Positions 16,701 through 26,060 of a stretch of DNA of 33,907 nucleotides are shown in pieces (the stretch's first letter is position 1; each line of letters begins with the position of its first letter). A model generated the notes under the pieces. The model was not told the DNA's origin. It was given only the letters and a program-made list of their open reading frames with translations, and did not search any database. The stretch is from Candidatus Magasanikiibacteriota bacterium (GTDB taxonomy: Bacteria; Patescibacteriota; Patescibacteriia; Magasanikbacterales; GWA2-37-8): assembly GCA_023246715.1 (NCBI GenBank), contig JAHFHZ010000010.1:1-33907 (forward strand). Reading direction: 5' to 3'. The translations under genes and the position numbers were made by a program.

Positions 16701-17213
16701 AAAATTACCAGCGCCAAAAATTTCCTGATATTCTAAAGCGGCTTGCTTGGCCTTGGTGGCGTTTTGTTCTTTACCCAAATAACGAGCCACTTCACCCTCA
16801 GCGCAACCCGAAAGAGCCAGCAGGCCAGCGCTATACTCTTTCAACAACATTCTGTCGACCCGCGGCGGCCCGCCCGGGCTCTCCAGATAAGAACGTGAAA
16901 CAAGGCGTAATAAATTACGATAACCAGTCGTATCAAGCGCCAGCAAAACCAAATGATACAATCGGTCAGAGCGCTGCGGCGGATCCTGGCGATTACCCGG
17001 TGTCAAATTCACTTCCACCCCGATAATCGGCTTAATTCCCTTTTTCTGGCACTCCTCATAAAACTCAATCGCTCCATACATATTACCATGATCGGTGAGC
17101 GCCAACGCCAAAAAACCGCGTTGCTTAGCGGCGGCTACCAGCTCATCAATTTTAGGCAAACCATCCAACAGCGAATAATGGCTGTGAACGTGCAAATGGA
17201 CAAAATCCGACAT
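13722..17213 (-). CDS. dnaE: DNA polymerase III alpha subunit
   Basis: PHP domain FVHLHVHSHYSLLDG, catalytic PDIDADFADDRRDDMIAYVTSKYG, KTIPFG, GCARHTSMHAAGVVIAP, LFRPGPMESIPEYIRRKH, C-terminal OB region. Confidence 0.97.
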   Translation of the reverse strand: MSDFVHLHVHSHYSLLDGLPKIDELVAAAKQRGFLALALTDHGNMYGAIEFYEECQKKGIKPIIGVEVNLTPGNRQDPPQRSDRLYHLVLLALDTTGYRNLLRLVSRSYLESPGGPPRVDRMLLKEYSAGLLALSGCAEGEVARYLGKEQNATKAKQAALEYQEIFGAGNFYLELLDLPAQPGQMELNNMLIKLGTETGIPLVVTRDVHYLNQDDDDAQDILTCIRDGRTVDDSNRQSMVGVDLSLAKGADIAARFRHVSEAIANTQRIAQRVNLQLDLNRWHFPPVDLPTGETADTFLKSQVYTKLPLLTEFTEQVKQRADYELEIIAKKGYSPYFLVVADYVNYARNNGIVETTRGSGAGSIVSYAMGITTVNPLFFKLPFERFLNPFRPSPPDIDADFADDRRDDMIAYVTSKYGADKVAQIVTFGTMMARGAVRDVGRALGLSYSFCDQVSKTIPFGAQGFQMTIDKALDLEPDLKELYTKNPQAKRLLDLARKVEGCARHTSMHAAGVVIAPTPLTDFTPIQFETGGEKITTQYEMHSVEAAGLLKMDFLGIRNLSILGHAVEIVEKTTGQKIDIYTLPWNDRKTYEMLARGETVGVFQLSGSGMTRYLKELKPTTIFDIMAMVALFRPGPMESIPEYIRRKHHPELMEYLDPRMKDYLDQSLGLIVYQDDVLLTAINLAGYDWEEADKFRKAMGKKIPEEMQKQKEKFFKGCREIGKIPEVKIHRLWELIEPFAAYGFNKAHAASYAVVAYQTAYLKANFPIQYMTAILIAESGDIDKVPEVIHECERMGVKVLPPDVNASFKNFAMVTPEGGGEPHIRFGLSGIKNLGEHIAEVIYRTRKEGGRFVDLEDFLRRVKDKDLNKKSLDSLAKCGALDSFGVDRGVLLANGELLLAFAKGSQENFTSKQHSLFSGTSLEVTTRLTLRSANDASEDERLHWEKELLGLYVTSHPFKVFQAQLAKVLTPIAELEGQAPETWVIVGGVIDKAKKKITRSGQAMMWVTVEDTTGSKELLVFPRTYESTKEVWVEGTMVCVVARTSKEAGDDKLFVEKAHPLTLERVPDLLRQLNVGRARPTLRDYVPDTLLPWKIEESVEGGVDIILSAASLARHTMAIKELLGRFPGEHQVYLVADGQRIKTSFRVSGGPRFAEAVRKLGAS

Positions 17214-17333
17214 ATCACAAAGCAATCAACGGCGGATTCATCTTACCCCGGCGCAACGGATCTTTCAAGCGTTCCGCTGCCTCCTTAGACATGTTATACT
17301 ATCTACAAATTATTATCTAAATAAGTACACGCT

Positions 17334-18203
17334 ATGCGTCACAAACAAATACATCTGCTTGGGTTGCTTGTCGGCGCTCTGGGCCTCTGTGGGCTCGGGG
17401 TCGGCTTGGCGCTCGGGACCAACGTGGCCGCCAAAAGCGCGGTTAAAATAACTCCGGCTATTTCGGTGGCCGCCCAAAAAACCGCTAGCAACACCATCAC
17501 CGTGGCGCGGGTAATAAGCGCCGAAGATAGTTGGCTGGTAATTCACCGCGTGGTTAATGGCGAGCCTGAACAAGTGATCGGCTACGCGCGAGTTAAAAAA
17601 GGGACTTTGAATAAGGTAAAAGTAAAAATAAACGCGCCGGCCAAAGTGACCCCGGTGCTTGCCGCGATGTTGCATCGCGATCTGGGCAAAAAAGGGACCT
17701 ACGAATTTCCGGGAGCTGACGTGCCAACAATCAGCGGAAAAACCATAGTGATAATTTTCTTTAAAATCCAAGACCCTCCCGTCCAGGAAAAAAATACTCC
17801 AACAACGAGTACCAAGCCAGCTCCAGAACAAAACAGTGCGGCCACGCCCAAAGCAACGACCAAAGACCCCCTGGAAGCTGGAAGCAAGACCGGCCAAGAT
17901 GCACCTGCTAAAACGGCGGAACCAATGATTAAAGAAATTGCTCTCACCGCCAAACAATGGAGTTTTGAACCGAACACTATTACCGTTAACAAGGGCGCTA
18001 AAGTTCGTTTAAAAATCACGAGCGTGGATGTTGATCACGGTTTTTCTATTTGGGAATACGCCATAAATAAAACCATCCCAGGCGGTAAAACAGTTATCGT
18101 TGAATTTGATGCCGACCAGGCGGGCACGTTTAGCTTCGTTTGTTCCATTTTTTGCGGCTCTGGCCACGGCGGAATGGAAGGAACCTTAATCGTAAACCCG
18201 TAA
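17334..18203 (+). CDS. Secreted/anchored DUF7282-like + CuA-type (COX2/N2OR-like) cupredoxin fusion
   Basis: N-terminal anchor; WLVIHRVVNGEPEQVIGYARVKKG..APAKVTPVLAAMLHRDLGKKGTYEFPGADVPTISGK; Pro/Thr linker; C-terminal VDHGFSIWEYAINKTIPGGKTVIVEFDADQAGTFSFVCSIFCGSGHGGMEGTLIV with CxxxCxxxHxxM. Confidence 0.85.
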   Translation: MRHKQIHLLGLLVGALGLCGLGVGLALGTNVAAKSAVKITPAISVAAQKTASNTITVARVISAEDSWLVIHRVVNGEPEQVIGYARVKKGTLNKVKVKINAPAKVTPVLAAMLHRDLGKKGTYEFPGADVPTISGKTIVIIFFKIQDPPVQEKNTPTTSTKPAPEQNSAATPKATTKDPLEAGSKTGQDAPAKTAEPMIKEIALTAKQWSFEPNTITVNKGAKVRLKITSVDVDHGFSIWEYAINKTIPGGKTVIVEFDADQAGTFSFVCSIFCGSGHGGMEGTLIVNP

Positions 18204-18209
18204 GAAAAC

Positions 18210-18239
18210 AAAAAATACCCCCCAACGGGGTATTTTTTT
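18210..18239. terminator. Bidirectional rho-independent terminator
   Basis: AAAAATACCCC-ccaac-GGGGTATTTTTTT between convergent genes. Confidence 0.85.
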
Positions 18240-18246
18240 GTTTACG

Positions 18247-18642
18247 CTATTCCGCAGATTTAATCTTACGAGTTACCTTACGCAGCACGCCTTCGGTGGC
18301 CAGAACCGCTTTGCCCACAGCTTCTTTAGCGGTAGTATCAAACTCTTTCGAATTCCCCTTCATCCAATCCGAGGCCTTTTTAGTAACTACCTTTTTCATT
18401 ACTCCGGTGATGCCTTCGCTCGCCGAACCCATCAAGCCAGATATATACTCCACTTTATCGCGAACATAATTAACCGCCTCAAGAAGTGTTTGTAAGCGCA
18501 CCCGGAATTCTTCGATTATTTGGCTGGTGTTGCGTAAAATACGCATCACGTAATAGAGCATCCAGCATAAAAAAACCGTCACCCACAAAATACAAAAAGC
18601 GAGCACTAAAAAAAGAATATCTTTTGAGCCGAGCAACTGCAT
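18247..18642 (-). CDS. Small single-TM membrane protein of unknown function
   Basis: FLVLAFCILWVTVFLCWMLYYVM TM followed by amphipathic helical region. Confidence 0.55.
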   Translation of the reverse strand: MQLLGSKDILFLVLAFCILWVTVFLCWMLYYVMRILRNTSQIIEEFRVRLQTLLEAVNYVRDKVEYISGLMGSASEGITGVMKKVVTKKASDWMKGNSKEFDTTAKEAVGKAVLATEGVLRKVTRKIKSAE

Positions 18643-18707
18643 AGTACCTCCCTTAAAAAAATTAATTATGGTTGCGACCTACTTGCTAGTATACCACAAA
18701 AAATAAC

Positions 18708-21166
18708 CTAGCGCAGCGTGGCGTTGAATTGAGAAGTAAGAATACCTTTAAGTCGTTGTTCCGCGGCATCTACTTCGGCACTCGTCAGCGTGCGTTGATC
18801 GCTATTAAAAGTTACTCGATAAGCCATACTTTTATGCCCGGTTTCCATTTTTGTTCCAGTATAGACATCAAACAGCGTAACCTTCGTAATCAATTGATCT
18901 GCCTGCCGTAAACTCTGCTCGATAGAGTCGTGGGTAACATCTTGCGCCACCACAAAGGCGACATCACGAACCACTTCCGGGAAAAGAGACAGTCGTGCAA
19001 ACGACGTAGTTCGAACTGCTACCGACGATTTTTCGGCCACTGCCGATAAATTCAACGAGAAAACCCCCACTCGTTCTTCGATACCATTGCGAGCGGCGAA
19101 TTGCGGATGAAGCTCATATACCCGACCAGGCAAAGACTCCCCAAGCGATACCCAGGCGGCACGGGCGGGATGTTGCCACGGGTGGAGCGGGTGCGCGCTC
19201 CCGGGTAAAAACTAACCGCTAATCCCAAACGCCGGCAGATAGTTTCAGCGGCACGGCGCGCTTCCCAAAAAGGGCTTGCGTCTTTTTTACGCACATACAT
19301 CAAAGTCAGCCACGTATCCTGACGGGGCAGCAACTCATCGCTCTGTTCACGAGTGCGCGGGCCAGATTCATCGGCATGAAATACTTTGCCAATTTCAAAC
19401 AACTTCAGGCTATCCGCGCGATGCAAATTCGTCGTAATATTTTCAATTAAATTGGGCAACAAATTGCGGCGCAAAAATGGCTTCTCCTTAGAAATGGGAT
19501 TGTCCAATTGGAGGTATTCGGCTGGATCACCACCTAGTCGTTTAATTTGCGCTTCGCTGACAAATGAATAATTGTATACTTCCGTGAATCCAAGTTCAAG
19601 CGACAAAACCTCGGCTACCCGTCGCTCCAGGTTACGCAACGCATTGGGGGATGGCGGCGCTAATAGCAAGCGCGGCAAGCAGGGCGCGATATTTTCATAA
19701 CCATAAATACGCAGCACCTCTTCCACGATATCCTCAGGGATCCGGACATCCCGCGTCGCCCGCCAACTTGGAACGCCAATCAGCAAGACCTTTTTTTTCT
19801 CTTTAACCGTAAACCCCAAACGCTCCAAAATGGTAGTGATCGTTTTGAGCGGCAATTCCTGGCCAATTTTTTCGACAAAAAACGCGATAGGAACCTCGAT
19901 CGGTTGCTTGGCCAGACGAAAATGTTTTACATCAGCCACCGCACTGGCCACTTTGCTACCCGGACACAATTGTAAGGTAAGTTCAACTAATTTATTAAGG
20001 GCGCGCTCAGCGTTTAAAGGATCCTGGGATTTTTCAAAACGCGTCGCGCTGTCGGTGCGCAAGCTCAGGCGGGTACTGGTTCGTCGAATAGCGACGGCAT
20101 CGAATGTTGCCGATTCAAAAACAACCGTGGTCGTGTCGGGCGCTATACCACTGTCGGTCCCACCCATAATCCCAGCCAAAGCCAGCGGCGCCACCCCATT
20201 CGTAATTAGCAAAGTATCGGCGGTGAGCGAACGCTCCTTACCGTCCAAGGTAGTAAACGTTTGGGCTTCAGCGGCCAATACCGCCGCGAGAGTAATTTTT
20301 TTCGCTGCTTGCAGGCGGCGCGCGTCAAAGGCGTGGGTAGGCTGCCCGATATCCAGCATGACGTAATTGGTGATATCTACTAGGTTGTTAATAGGCCGTA
20401 TGCCAACCGCGCTCAGGCACTCACGCAACCAGGCGGGCGACTCAGCAACGGTAACGCCCGCGACGGCGACCGCCATGTACCGATGGCACAGCGCCGGGTC
20501 CGCAACGGTAACCTTTAACCCCAGTTCTTTGCCGGGAACAATCGTTTTTTCCGCATACGGCAATACTTCACGATTAAACAACACCGCCACTTCTCGAGCC
20601 AATCCATAATGCCCGAGCAAATCCGGCCGGTTAGAAAGCGACTTATTATCAATCTCCAAAATTGAATCAGTCTGGTGAAGCGCAGCAGCCAGCGCGGTAC
20701 CAGGGCGCAAACCTAGCGCAGTTAAATCCAAAATTTCCTTTTCTTCTTTTTTGGGAAATTGTTCGCCAAGCCCAATTTCATCGCTCGCGCAAATCATTCC
20801 AAAAGAATCCTGCCCCCGAATTGCCGTTTGTTCCAACACGATGGGCTCACCTTGCCCATGCCAACGCACCTGGGCGCCAGGCAACGCGACAGCCACCAGC
20901 ATGCCTTCCGCGACATTGCTGCCTCCGCAGACAATCTGTACTGTTTCAACCCCTATATTCACTCGGCAAATCTGTAATTTATCAGCGTTAGGATGTTTGT
21001 CCGCGCTCACCACCTTGCCAACCACCATCTGATCGAGCTCTTTGCCCAAATGACGAACCGATTCAACTTCAACGGTACTCATCTTCAATTTATCAGCAAC
21101 TTCCTCAGGCGTAGTTGAGTCAGGTAGCGAGACGTGTTGTTTGAGCCAATTAAAAGAAATAAGCAT
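18708..21166 (-). CDS. pheT: Phenylalanyl-tRNA synthetase beta subunit, interrupted by one apparent frameshift near 19200-19205
   Basis: ORF 21166..19052 carries the EMAP-like, B3/B4, B5 and core domains; ORF 19133..18708 in the -1 frame carries the FDX-ACB domain (LSLFPEVVRDVAFVVAQDVTHDSIEQSL...); read across the junction gives SFYPG/SAHPLHPWQHPARAAWVSLGESLPGRVYELHPQ. Confidence 0.93.
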
Positions 21167-21167
21167 A

Positions 21168-22199
21168 TTAAAACTGCTCCAAAAATCTAAAATCGCCGCT
21201 TTCTAAAAGACGAATATCGTCAATGCCATACTTAAGCATTACCAATCGAGTCAGCCCCAAGCCAAACGCAAACCCTTGGTACTTCGAGGTGTCAATATTA
21301 CCTTCTCGCAGCAAATGAGGGTGAATCAGTCCAGCGCCAAAAATTTCCAACCAACCAGTCTGCTTGCATACCCGGCAACCCTTCCCTTGGCACAAAAAAC
21401 AGGTCACTTCCCCGTTGACTCCCGGTTCGACAAACGGGTAATACTTCGGGCGCAGACGCAGCTTCGCTTCGGGCCCGTACAAATGACGAACCACCGCTTC
21501 GAGCAGGCCTTTCAGGTGAGCAAAACTAATTCCTTCATCAACGACTACCCCCTGAAACTGATAAAAAGTATGCTCATGCCGAACGTCGGTGGCTTCATTG
21601 CGAAAACATTTACCGGTCGAAATCACGCGCAATGGCGCGCCGTATTTTTGCTTGGCCCGAACGTCGCCAGCCGAGGTGTGAGTGCGCATCAGCCACCCGG
21701 GGTGGCCTTTCAGATAAAACGTATCTTGGCTATCACGGGCCGGGTGCTCTTCCGGTATATTCAACGAGCTAAAATTATAATAATCACTTTCCAGCTCGGG
21801 CCCGTCAAAAATCATAAATCCCAGCGAGGTAAAAAAATCCTCCAAATTTTTCTGGATGATCGTATTAGGGTGCAAATGCCCGCCCGATTGAAGCGGCAAC
21901 GCCGGCTGGGTAACATCCACGGCTTCGCGTAAGAGCGCTTCTGCCCACTGCGCCTGCTGTAAACGCTCACGTTTTTCAAAAAAAGCTTGCTCCAAAGCAT
22001 TTTTAACATCATTCACGAGTTGACCAAGCAATTGGCGCTCGCCCGCCGAAAAATCCTTTAACCCCTTAATCAGGGTCGTAAGCGTACCGGCCTTACGCCC
22101 GAAAAAACGAATTTCCAATTCTTCTAATTCAGCCAAGTTTTTTAGTCGCTGCAACTGGCTTAAAAATTCAGTTTTAATTTTTTGTAATTCTTCGCGCAT
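21168..22199 (-). CDS. pheS: Phenylalanyl-tRNA synthetase alpha subunit
   Basis: GHLHPNTIIQKNLEDFFTSLGFMIFDGPELESDYYNFSSLNIPEEHPARDSQDTFYL, RTHTSAGDVRAKQ, CFRNEATDVRHEHTFYQFQG, GLGLTRLVMLKYGIDDIR. Confidence 0.97.
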   Translation of the reverse strand: MREELQKIKTEFLSQLQRLKNLAELEELEIRFFGRKAGTLTTLIKGLKDFSAGERQLLGQLVNDVKNALEQAFFEKRERLQQAQWAEALLREAVDVTQPALPLQSGGHLHPNTIIQKNLEDFFTSLGFMIFDGPELESDYYNFSSLNIPEEHPARDSQDTFYLKGHPGWLMRTHTSAGDVRAKQKYGAPLRVISTGKCFRNEATDVRHEHTFYQFQGVVVDEGISFAHLKGLLEAVVRHLYGPEAKLRLRPKYYPFVEPGVNGEVTCFLCQGKGCRVCKQTGWLEIFGAGLIHPHLLREGNIDTSKYQGFAFGLGLTRLVMLKYGIDDIRLLESGDFRFLEQF

Positions 22200-22208
22200 A
22201 GAACAAAA

Positions 22209-23402
22209 TTAAAAAATGCGCTGGATAAAATCGGCAAACGGAACTCGGAATTGACCCAGGTCGCGCGCAGTTATAAGCACCACCAAAAGCATCAGCAAGA
22301 CAAAACCAACGCTGTGCACGATCTGTTCGTAGCGCGCGCTAACCGGTCGGCCAAATACTTTGTTAAGAATCACAAATAACAACCGTCCGCCATCAAGCGC
22401 CGGGATCGGTAAAATATTCAACACTGCCAAATTAAGCGATAGGAGGGCCATAAACTGCAGCAAATAACTGAATCCCATGCGAGCCACCTGGCCGGTCATT
22501 ACCGCTACGCCGACTGGCCCCGAAACTGACTGGCCCGCGCCTTTTCCCTGCGCCAGCCCTTTAAACAGCTCATAAAAACCGGCGAAAATTTCTTTTAAAT
22601 AAATCCCGGTACTTACCGCACCGTGATAAACAGCACTATACCAAGGATAACGCACGATCCCCACTTCCGCAATCGCGATCCCAATCAAACCCTTACCTTC
22701 TTCCACCATCGGCTGCACGGCAAACGTCTGGGTCTGGTCGTCACGCTCAATTACAAGCGGTATGCTCTGCTGCCGATGGCTATCAACATATGCTTGCAAT
22801 TCGGCAACCCGCGGGCGCTCTAATTCTCCGATCTTAAGCACTGCGTCACCTGGCTGTAAGCCAGCCGTGGCCGCTGGTTTGCCGGGCAATACCTGTAAAA
22901 TTTCCACTTGGCGGTTCTGTACCGAGGCGCCGGGGGGCAGTGAATCGGTAAGTTCCGGCACCCCCGCCATAAAGCCAATAGTCAATAATAAAAAGGCTGT
23001 AAGCACATTCATGCCCACTCCAGCCACCAATACCAGGGCCTTCTGCCAGGATTTTTTAACCAAAAAACTATCCGCCTCCATCGAACCCGCCTCTTCGGGG
23101 CCTTCACCCTTAATCTTTACAAAACCCCCCAAAGGAATTAGATTAAAGGAGTACAGCGTATCGGGGACGAACCCAGCCGGAATTGCCTTGTTTTCCGGGC
23201 CCCGTACCAGCCGATAGCGCCGTTCCTTTTTGCCTTGGCTATCAATCCGGACAAATACCTGCATACCAAAAAGTCGCGGTGGAAAACCGAAACCAAACTC
23301 ATGCACCGTAATGCCTAACCAGCGGGCGGTAAAAAAATGCCCCCACTCATGCGAAATCACCAAAACGCTCAAAACGAACAAAAAAATAAGCAGTGTCAGC
23401 AT
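22209..23402 (-). CDS. rseP: RseP/S2P-type intramembrane zinc metalloprotease with PDZ domain
   Basis: VISHEWGHFFTARWLGI (HExxH), PDZ-like GKPAATAGLQPGDAVLKIGE, LNILPIPALDGGRLLF. Confidence 0.94.
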   Translation of the reverse strand: MLTLLIFLFVLSVLVISHEWGHFFTARWLGITVHEFGFGFPPRLFGMQVFVRIDSQGKKERRYRLVRGPENKAIPAGFVPDTLYSFNLIPLGGFVKIKGEGPEEAGSMEADSFLVKKSWQKALVLVAGVGMNVLTAFLLLTIGFMAGVPELTDSLPPGASVQNRQVEILQVLPGKPAATAGLQPGDAVLKIGELERPRVAELQAYVDSHRQQSIPLVIERDDQTQTFAVQPMVEEGKGLIGIAIAEVGIVRYPWYSAVYHGAVSTGIYLKEIFAGFYELFKGLAQGKGAGQSVSGPVGVAVMTGQVARMGFSYLLQFMALLSLNLAVLNILPIPALDGGRLLFVILNKVFGRPVSARYEQIVHSVGFVLLMLLVVLITARDLGQFRVPFADFIQRIF

Positions 23403-23434
23403 AAATTAAGAGTCTAAATCATTAACCCTAAAAT

Positions 23435-24001
23435 ATGGGCGTACTGTATATCATTTTAATCGTAGTGGCAATACTGATTGTCTGGCTTATTGCCACCTAC
23501 AACGGTCTAATCCGCAGCAAAAACCGCGTCGACGAAGCGTATAGTGATATCGACGTGCAACTCAAACGTCGTTACGATTTAATTCCCAATCTCGTAGAGA
23601 CTGTCAAAGGCTATCTCACCCACGAACGCGAAACACTGGTTAAATTAACCGAAGCCCGAACGAGCGCGATGCGCCTCAATGACAAAGCCGGCGCCACCTT
23701 GGCCGACAAAGAACAAGCTGAAAATATGCTCAGCAGCACTCTTAAGAGCCTATTTGCCGTGACCGAAAATTACCCCGACCTGAAAGCGAGCCAGAATTTC
23801 CTGCAGCTCCAAGATGAAATTTCAGATACCGAAAATAAAATCCAAGCCTCGCGACGCTTCTACAACGGCAATGTACGGGACTTCAACACCAAGCTTCAGG
23901 TCTTCCCAACCAATCTAATTGCCAATTCACTGAATTTCAAAAAATACGACTTCTTCCAGGCGGCCGTTGCCGAGCGTCAAAACGTGGCCGTGAAATTCTA
24001 A
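23435..24001 (+). CDS. lemA: LemA family protein
   Basis: TYNGLIRSKNRVDEAYSDIDVQLKRRYDLIPNLVETVKGY...SRRFYNGNVRDFNTKLQVFPTNLIA. Confidence 0.96.
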   Translation: MGVLYIILIVVAILIVWLIATYNGLIRSKNRVDEAYSDIDVQLKRRYDLIPNLVETVKGYLTHERETLVKLTEARTSAMRLNDKAGATLADKEQAENMLSSTLKSLFAVTENYPDLKASQNFLQLQDEISDTENKIQASRRFYNGNVRDFNTKLQVFPTNLIANSLNFKKYDFFQAAVAERQNVAVKF

Positions 24002-24004
24002 GCT

Positions 24005-24898
24005 ATGTATTCCCAAATCGACGCGAACAAGCGGCGCTCCGCGCTCTTGATCGCGGTTTTTATCGTGCTAATCGCGGCCCTTGGCTACGTATACAGCTTA
24101 TTCACCGGCGACACTACCTATGGCGGCGTATATGTCGCCGTGGGGATTTCGCTCATAATGACGACGATATCGTACTTTGCCGGCGATAAAATCGCTCTAT
24201 TCTCCAACAATGCTAAGCCCATCGCCAAAGCAGACAATCCATACCTCTACCGGATGGTGGAAAACCTCTGCATTACCGCCGGCACGCCCACCCCACGAAT
24301 TTATATCATCGAAGACCCAGCAATTAACGCTTTTGCCACGGGGCGCAAACCAGAGCTGGCCTCAATCGCGGTAACCCGTGGAGCGCTGGAAAAGCTCACC
24401 AACGAAGAGTTAGAAGGCGTTTTGGCGCACGAACTATCCCACGTCCAGAACTATGACATCCGTTTTATGACGCTGGTGGCTGTGTTGGTTGGCACCATAT
24501 CTATTTTATCCAATATTTTTTTACGCTCCCGCTGGTTTATGGGCGGGCGTAAGAATAACCGCGAAGGTGGCGGCCAGGCTGGATCAATCCTCATGATCGT
24601 GGGTATCGTGCTAGCTATTCTTTCGCCCCTTATTGCTGAGCTGATCAAACTCGCCATCTCGCGTCGCCGTGAATACTTGGCCGACGCCTCCGGCTCGCTT
24701 TTAACGCGCTACCCCGAGGGGCTGGCCAGGGCGCTCGAAAAAATCGCCGCTTCCAACCAGCCGCTGCGCCAAGCACAACCGGCTACGGCTCACCTGTTCC
24801 TGGCTAACCCGTTTGCCCCGGGAACCTTCGGTTCATTTTTTTCCACCCATCCCCCGATCACCGATCGAATTAAAAAACTTCGCGAAATAAGCGTCTAA
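24005..24898 (+). CDS. htpX: HtpX-family zinc metalloprotease
   Basis: EDPAINAFATGRKPELASIAVTRGALEKLTNEELEGVLAHELSHVQNYD; SRRREYLADASGSLLTRYPEGLARALEKI. Confidence 0.96.
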   Translation: MYSQIDANKRRSALLIAVFIVLIAALGYVYSLFTGDTTYGGVYVAVGISLIMTTISYFAGDKIALFSNNAKPIAKADNPYLYRMVENLCITAGTPTPRIYIIEDPAINAFATGRKPELASIAVTRGALEKLTNEELEGVLAHELSHVQNYDIRFMTLVAVLVGTISILSNIFLRSRWFMGGRKNNREGGGQAGSILMIVGIVLAILSPLIAELIKLAISRRREYLADASGSLLTRYPEGLARALEKIAASNQPLRQAQPATAHLFLANPFAPGTFGSFFSTHPPITDRIKKLREISV

Positions 24899-24908
24899 AG
24901 ACTGTCCC

Positions 24909-25595
24909 GTGCCTATGGCTGTCTACGTGATTCAAAAATGCGCCATCTCGCTTGACGGTTACTTGAACGATGCTTCTGGAAAACGCCTGCTTATTTCCAA
25001 CGCAGCTGATTTCGATCGGGCTGATCAAGTGCGCGCGGAGGTTGATGCAATCCTGGTTGGCGCCGGCACTGTTCGCTCCGACGACCCTCATTTAACGGTG
25101 AAATCCAAAAAATATCGCGCAATACGCCGCGCCAAAGGGCGCCCCAGCAATCCGCTTAAAATTATCCTGACCAATAGCGGTAACCTATCGCCCGATAAAA
25201 AAGTTTTTGCCGACGGCACACCAAAACTAGTTTACTGCCCGAACACTAAACGTGTTCAATTACATAAACTCCTTGGCCCCCTGGCCGAAGTAGTAGCCAG
25301 CGGCAAATCCCGCCTTAATTTGGTACAGATTATTGCCGATCTGAATGAGCGTGGCATCAAAAAACTGCTCATCGAAGCAGGCAGCTCAATCGGCGCCGCG
25401 TTTTTGGAAGCCGGATTAGTAGACGAACTTCAAATTTCAATCGCCCCATTTTTTATCGGTGACCAAAAAGCTCCATATTTTTTTGGTGGTAAAAAGATTC
25501 TTCACGGGCCTCGGCAGCCCATGAAACTAATCCGGGAAGAAAAACTTGGCGATATGATACTGCTGACTTATTGCCTAAAACGTTCTACCCTATGA
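24909..25595 (+). CDS. RibD C-terminal-like (DHFR-fold) reductase
   Basis: CAISLDGYLNDASGKRLLISN, VDAILVGAGTVRSDDPHLTV, LIEAGSSIGAAFLEAGLVDELQISIAP. Confidence 0.88.
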   Translation: MPMAVYVIQKCAISLDGYLNDASGKRLLISNAADFDRADQVRAEVDAILVGAGTVRSDDPHLTVKSKKYRAIRRAKGRPSNPLKIILTNSGNLSPDKKVFADGTPKLVYCPNTKRVQLHKLLGPLAEVVASGKSRLNLVQIIADLNERGIKKLLIEAGSSIGAAFLEAGLVDELQISIAPFFIGDQKAPYFFGGKKILHGPRQPMKLIREEKLGDMILLTYCLKRSTL

Positions 25596-26050
25596 TTCAG
25601 GAGACAAATTTTGAACTACTACTACAAGCCATTGAGCTATCCAAAAAATGTCCGCCATCCAAGGACGCTTTCTCGGTCGGGGCGATTCTACTGGATGCTA
25701 CTGGTAATAAAATTGCCAACGGATATAGCAGGGAAAACGGTCCAAAAGAGCATGCTGAAGAAGTAACGCTGTCTAAGGCAACAAAAAGCGGCCAAAACAC
25801 CCGTGGCGGAACAATGTTTTCATCGCTTGAACCCTGTGGTAAAAGACTTTCCGGTAAAACCAGCTGTGCCGAATTACTCATCGCCGCTGGGGTTAGCCGG
25901 GTGGTTTATGCCCTGGCTGAGCCACCCACTTTCGTAGCGCCAACCGGCGATAGCAAGCTGCGAGCGGCCGGAATAGAAGTAATAATCCTGCCGGAATTGG
26001 ACGCGGCAGCACAAGCTATTAATAAACACCTCGCCTGCCCGAACACCTGA
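25592..26050 (+). CDS. RibD N-terminal-like zinc-dependent deaminase
   Basis: HAEEVTLSKA ... SLEPCGKRLSGKTSCAELLIAAGVSRVVYALAEPP; ATGA overlap with upstream stop; start at MIQET (25592). Confidence 0.85.
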   Translation: MIQETNFELLLQAIELSKKCPPSKDAFSVGAILLDATGNKIANGYSRENGPKEHAEEVTLSKATKSGQNTRGGTMFSSLEPCGKRLSGKTSCAELLIAAGVSRVVYALAEPPTFVAPTGDSKLRAAGIEVIILPELDAAAQAINKHLACPNT

Positions 26051-26060
26051 ACACTGATAA

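Noticed and set aside
18708-19133. Independent small gene with FDX-ACB domain
   Set aside because: It is the C-terminal part of PheT displaced by a single-base frameshift, not a stand-alone gene.
20367-20991. ORFs on the + strand opposite pheT
   Set aside because: Shadow ORFs opposite conserved synthetase domains.
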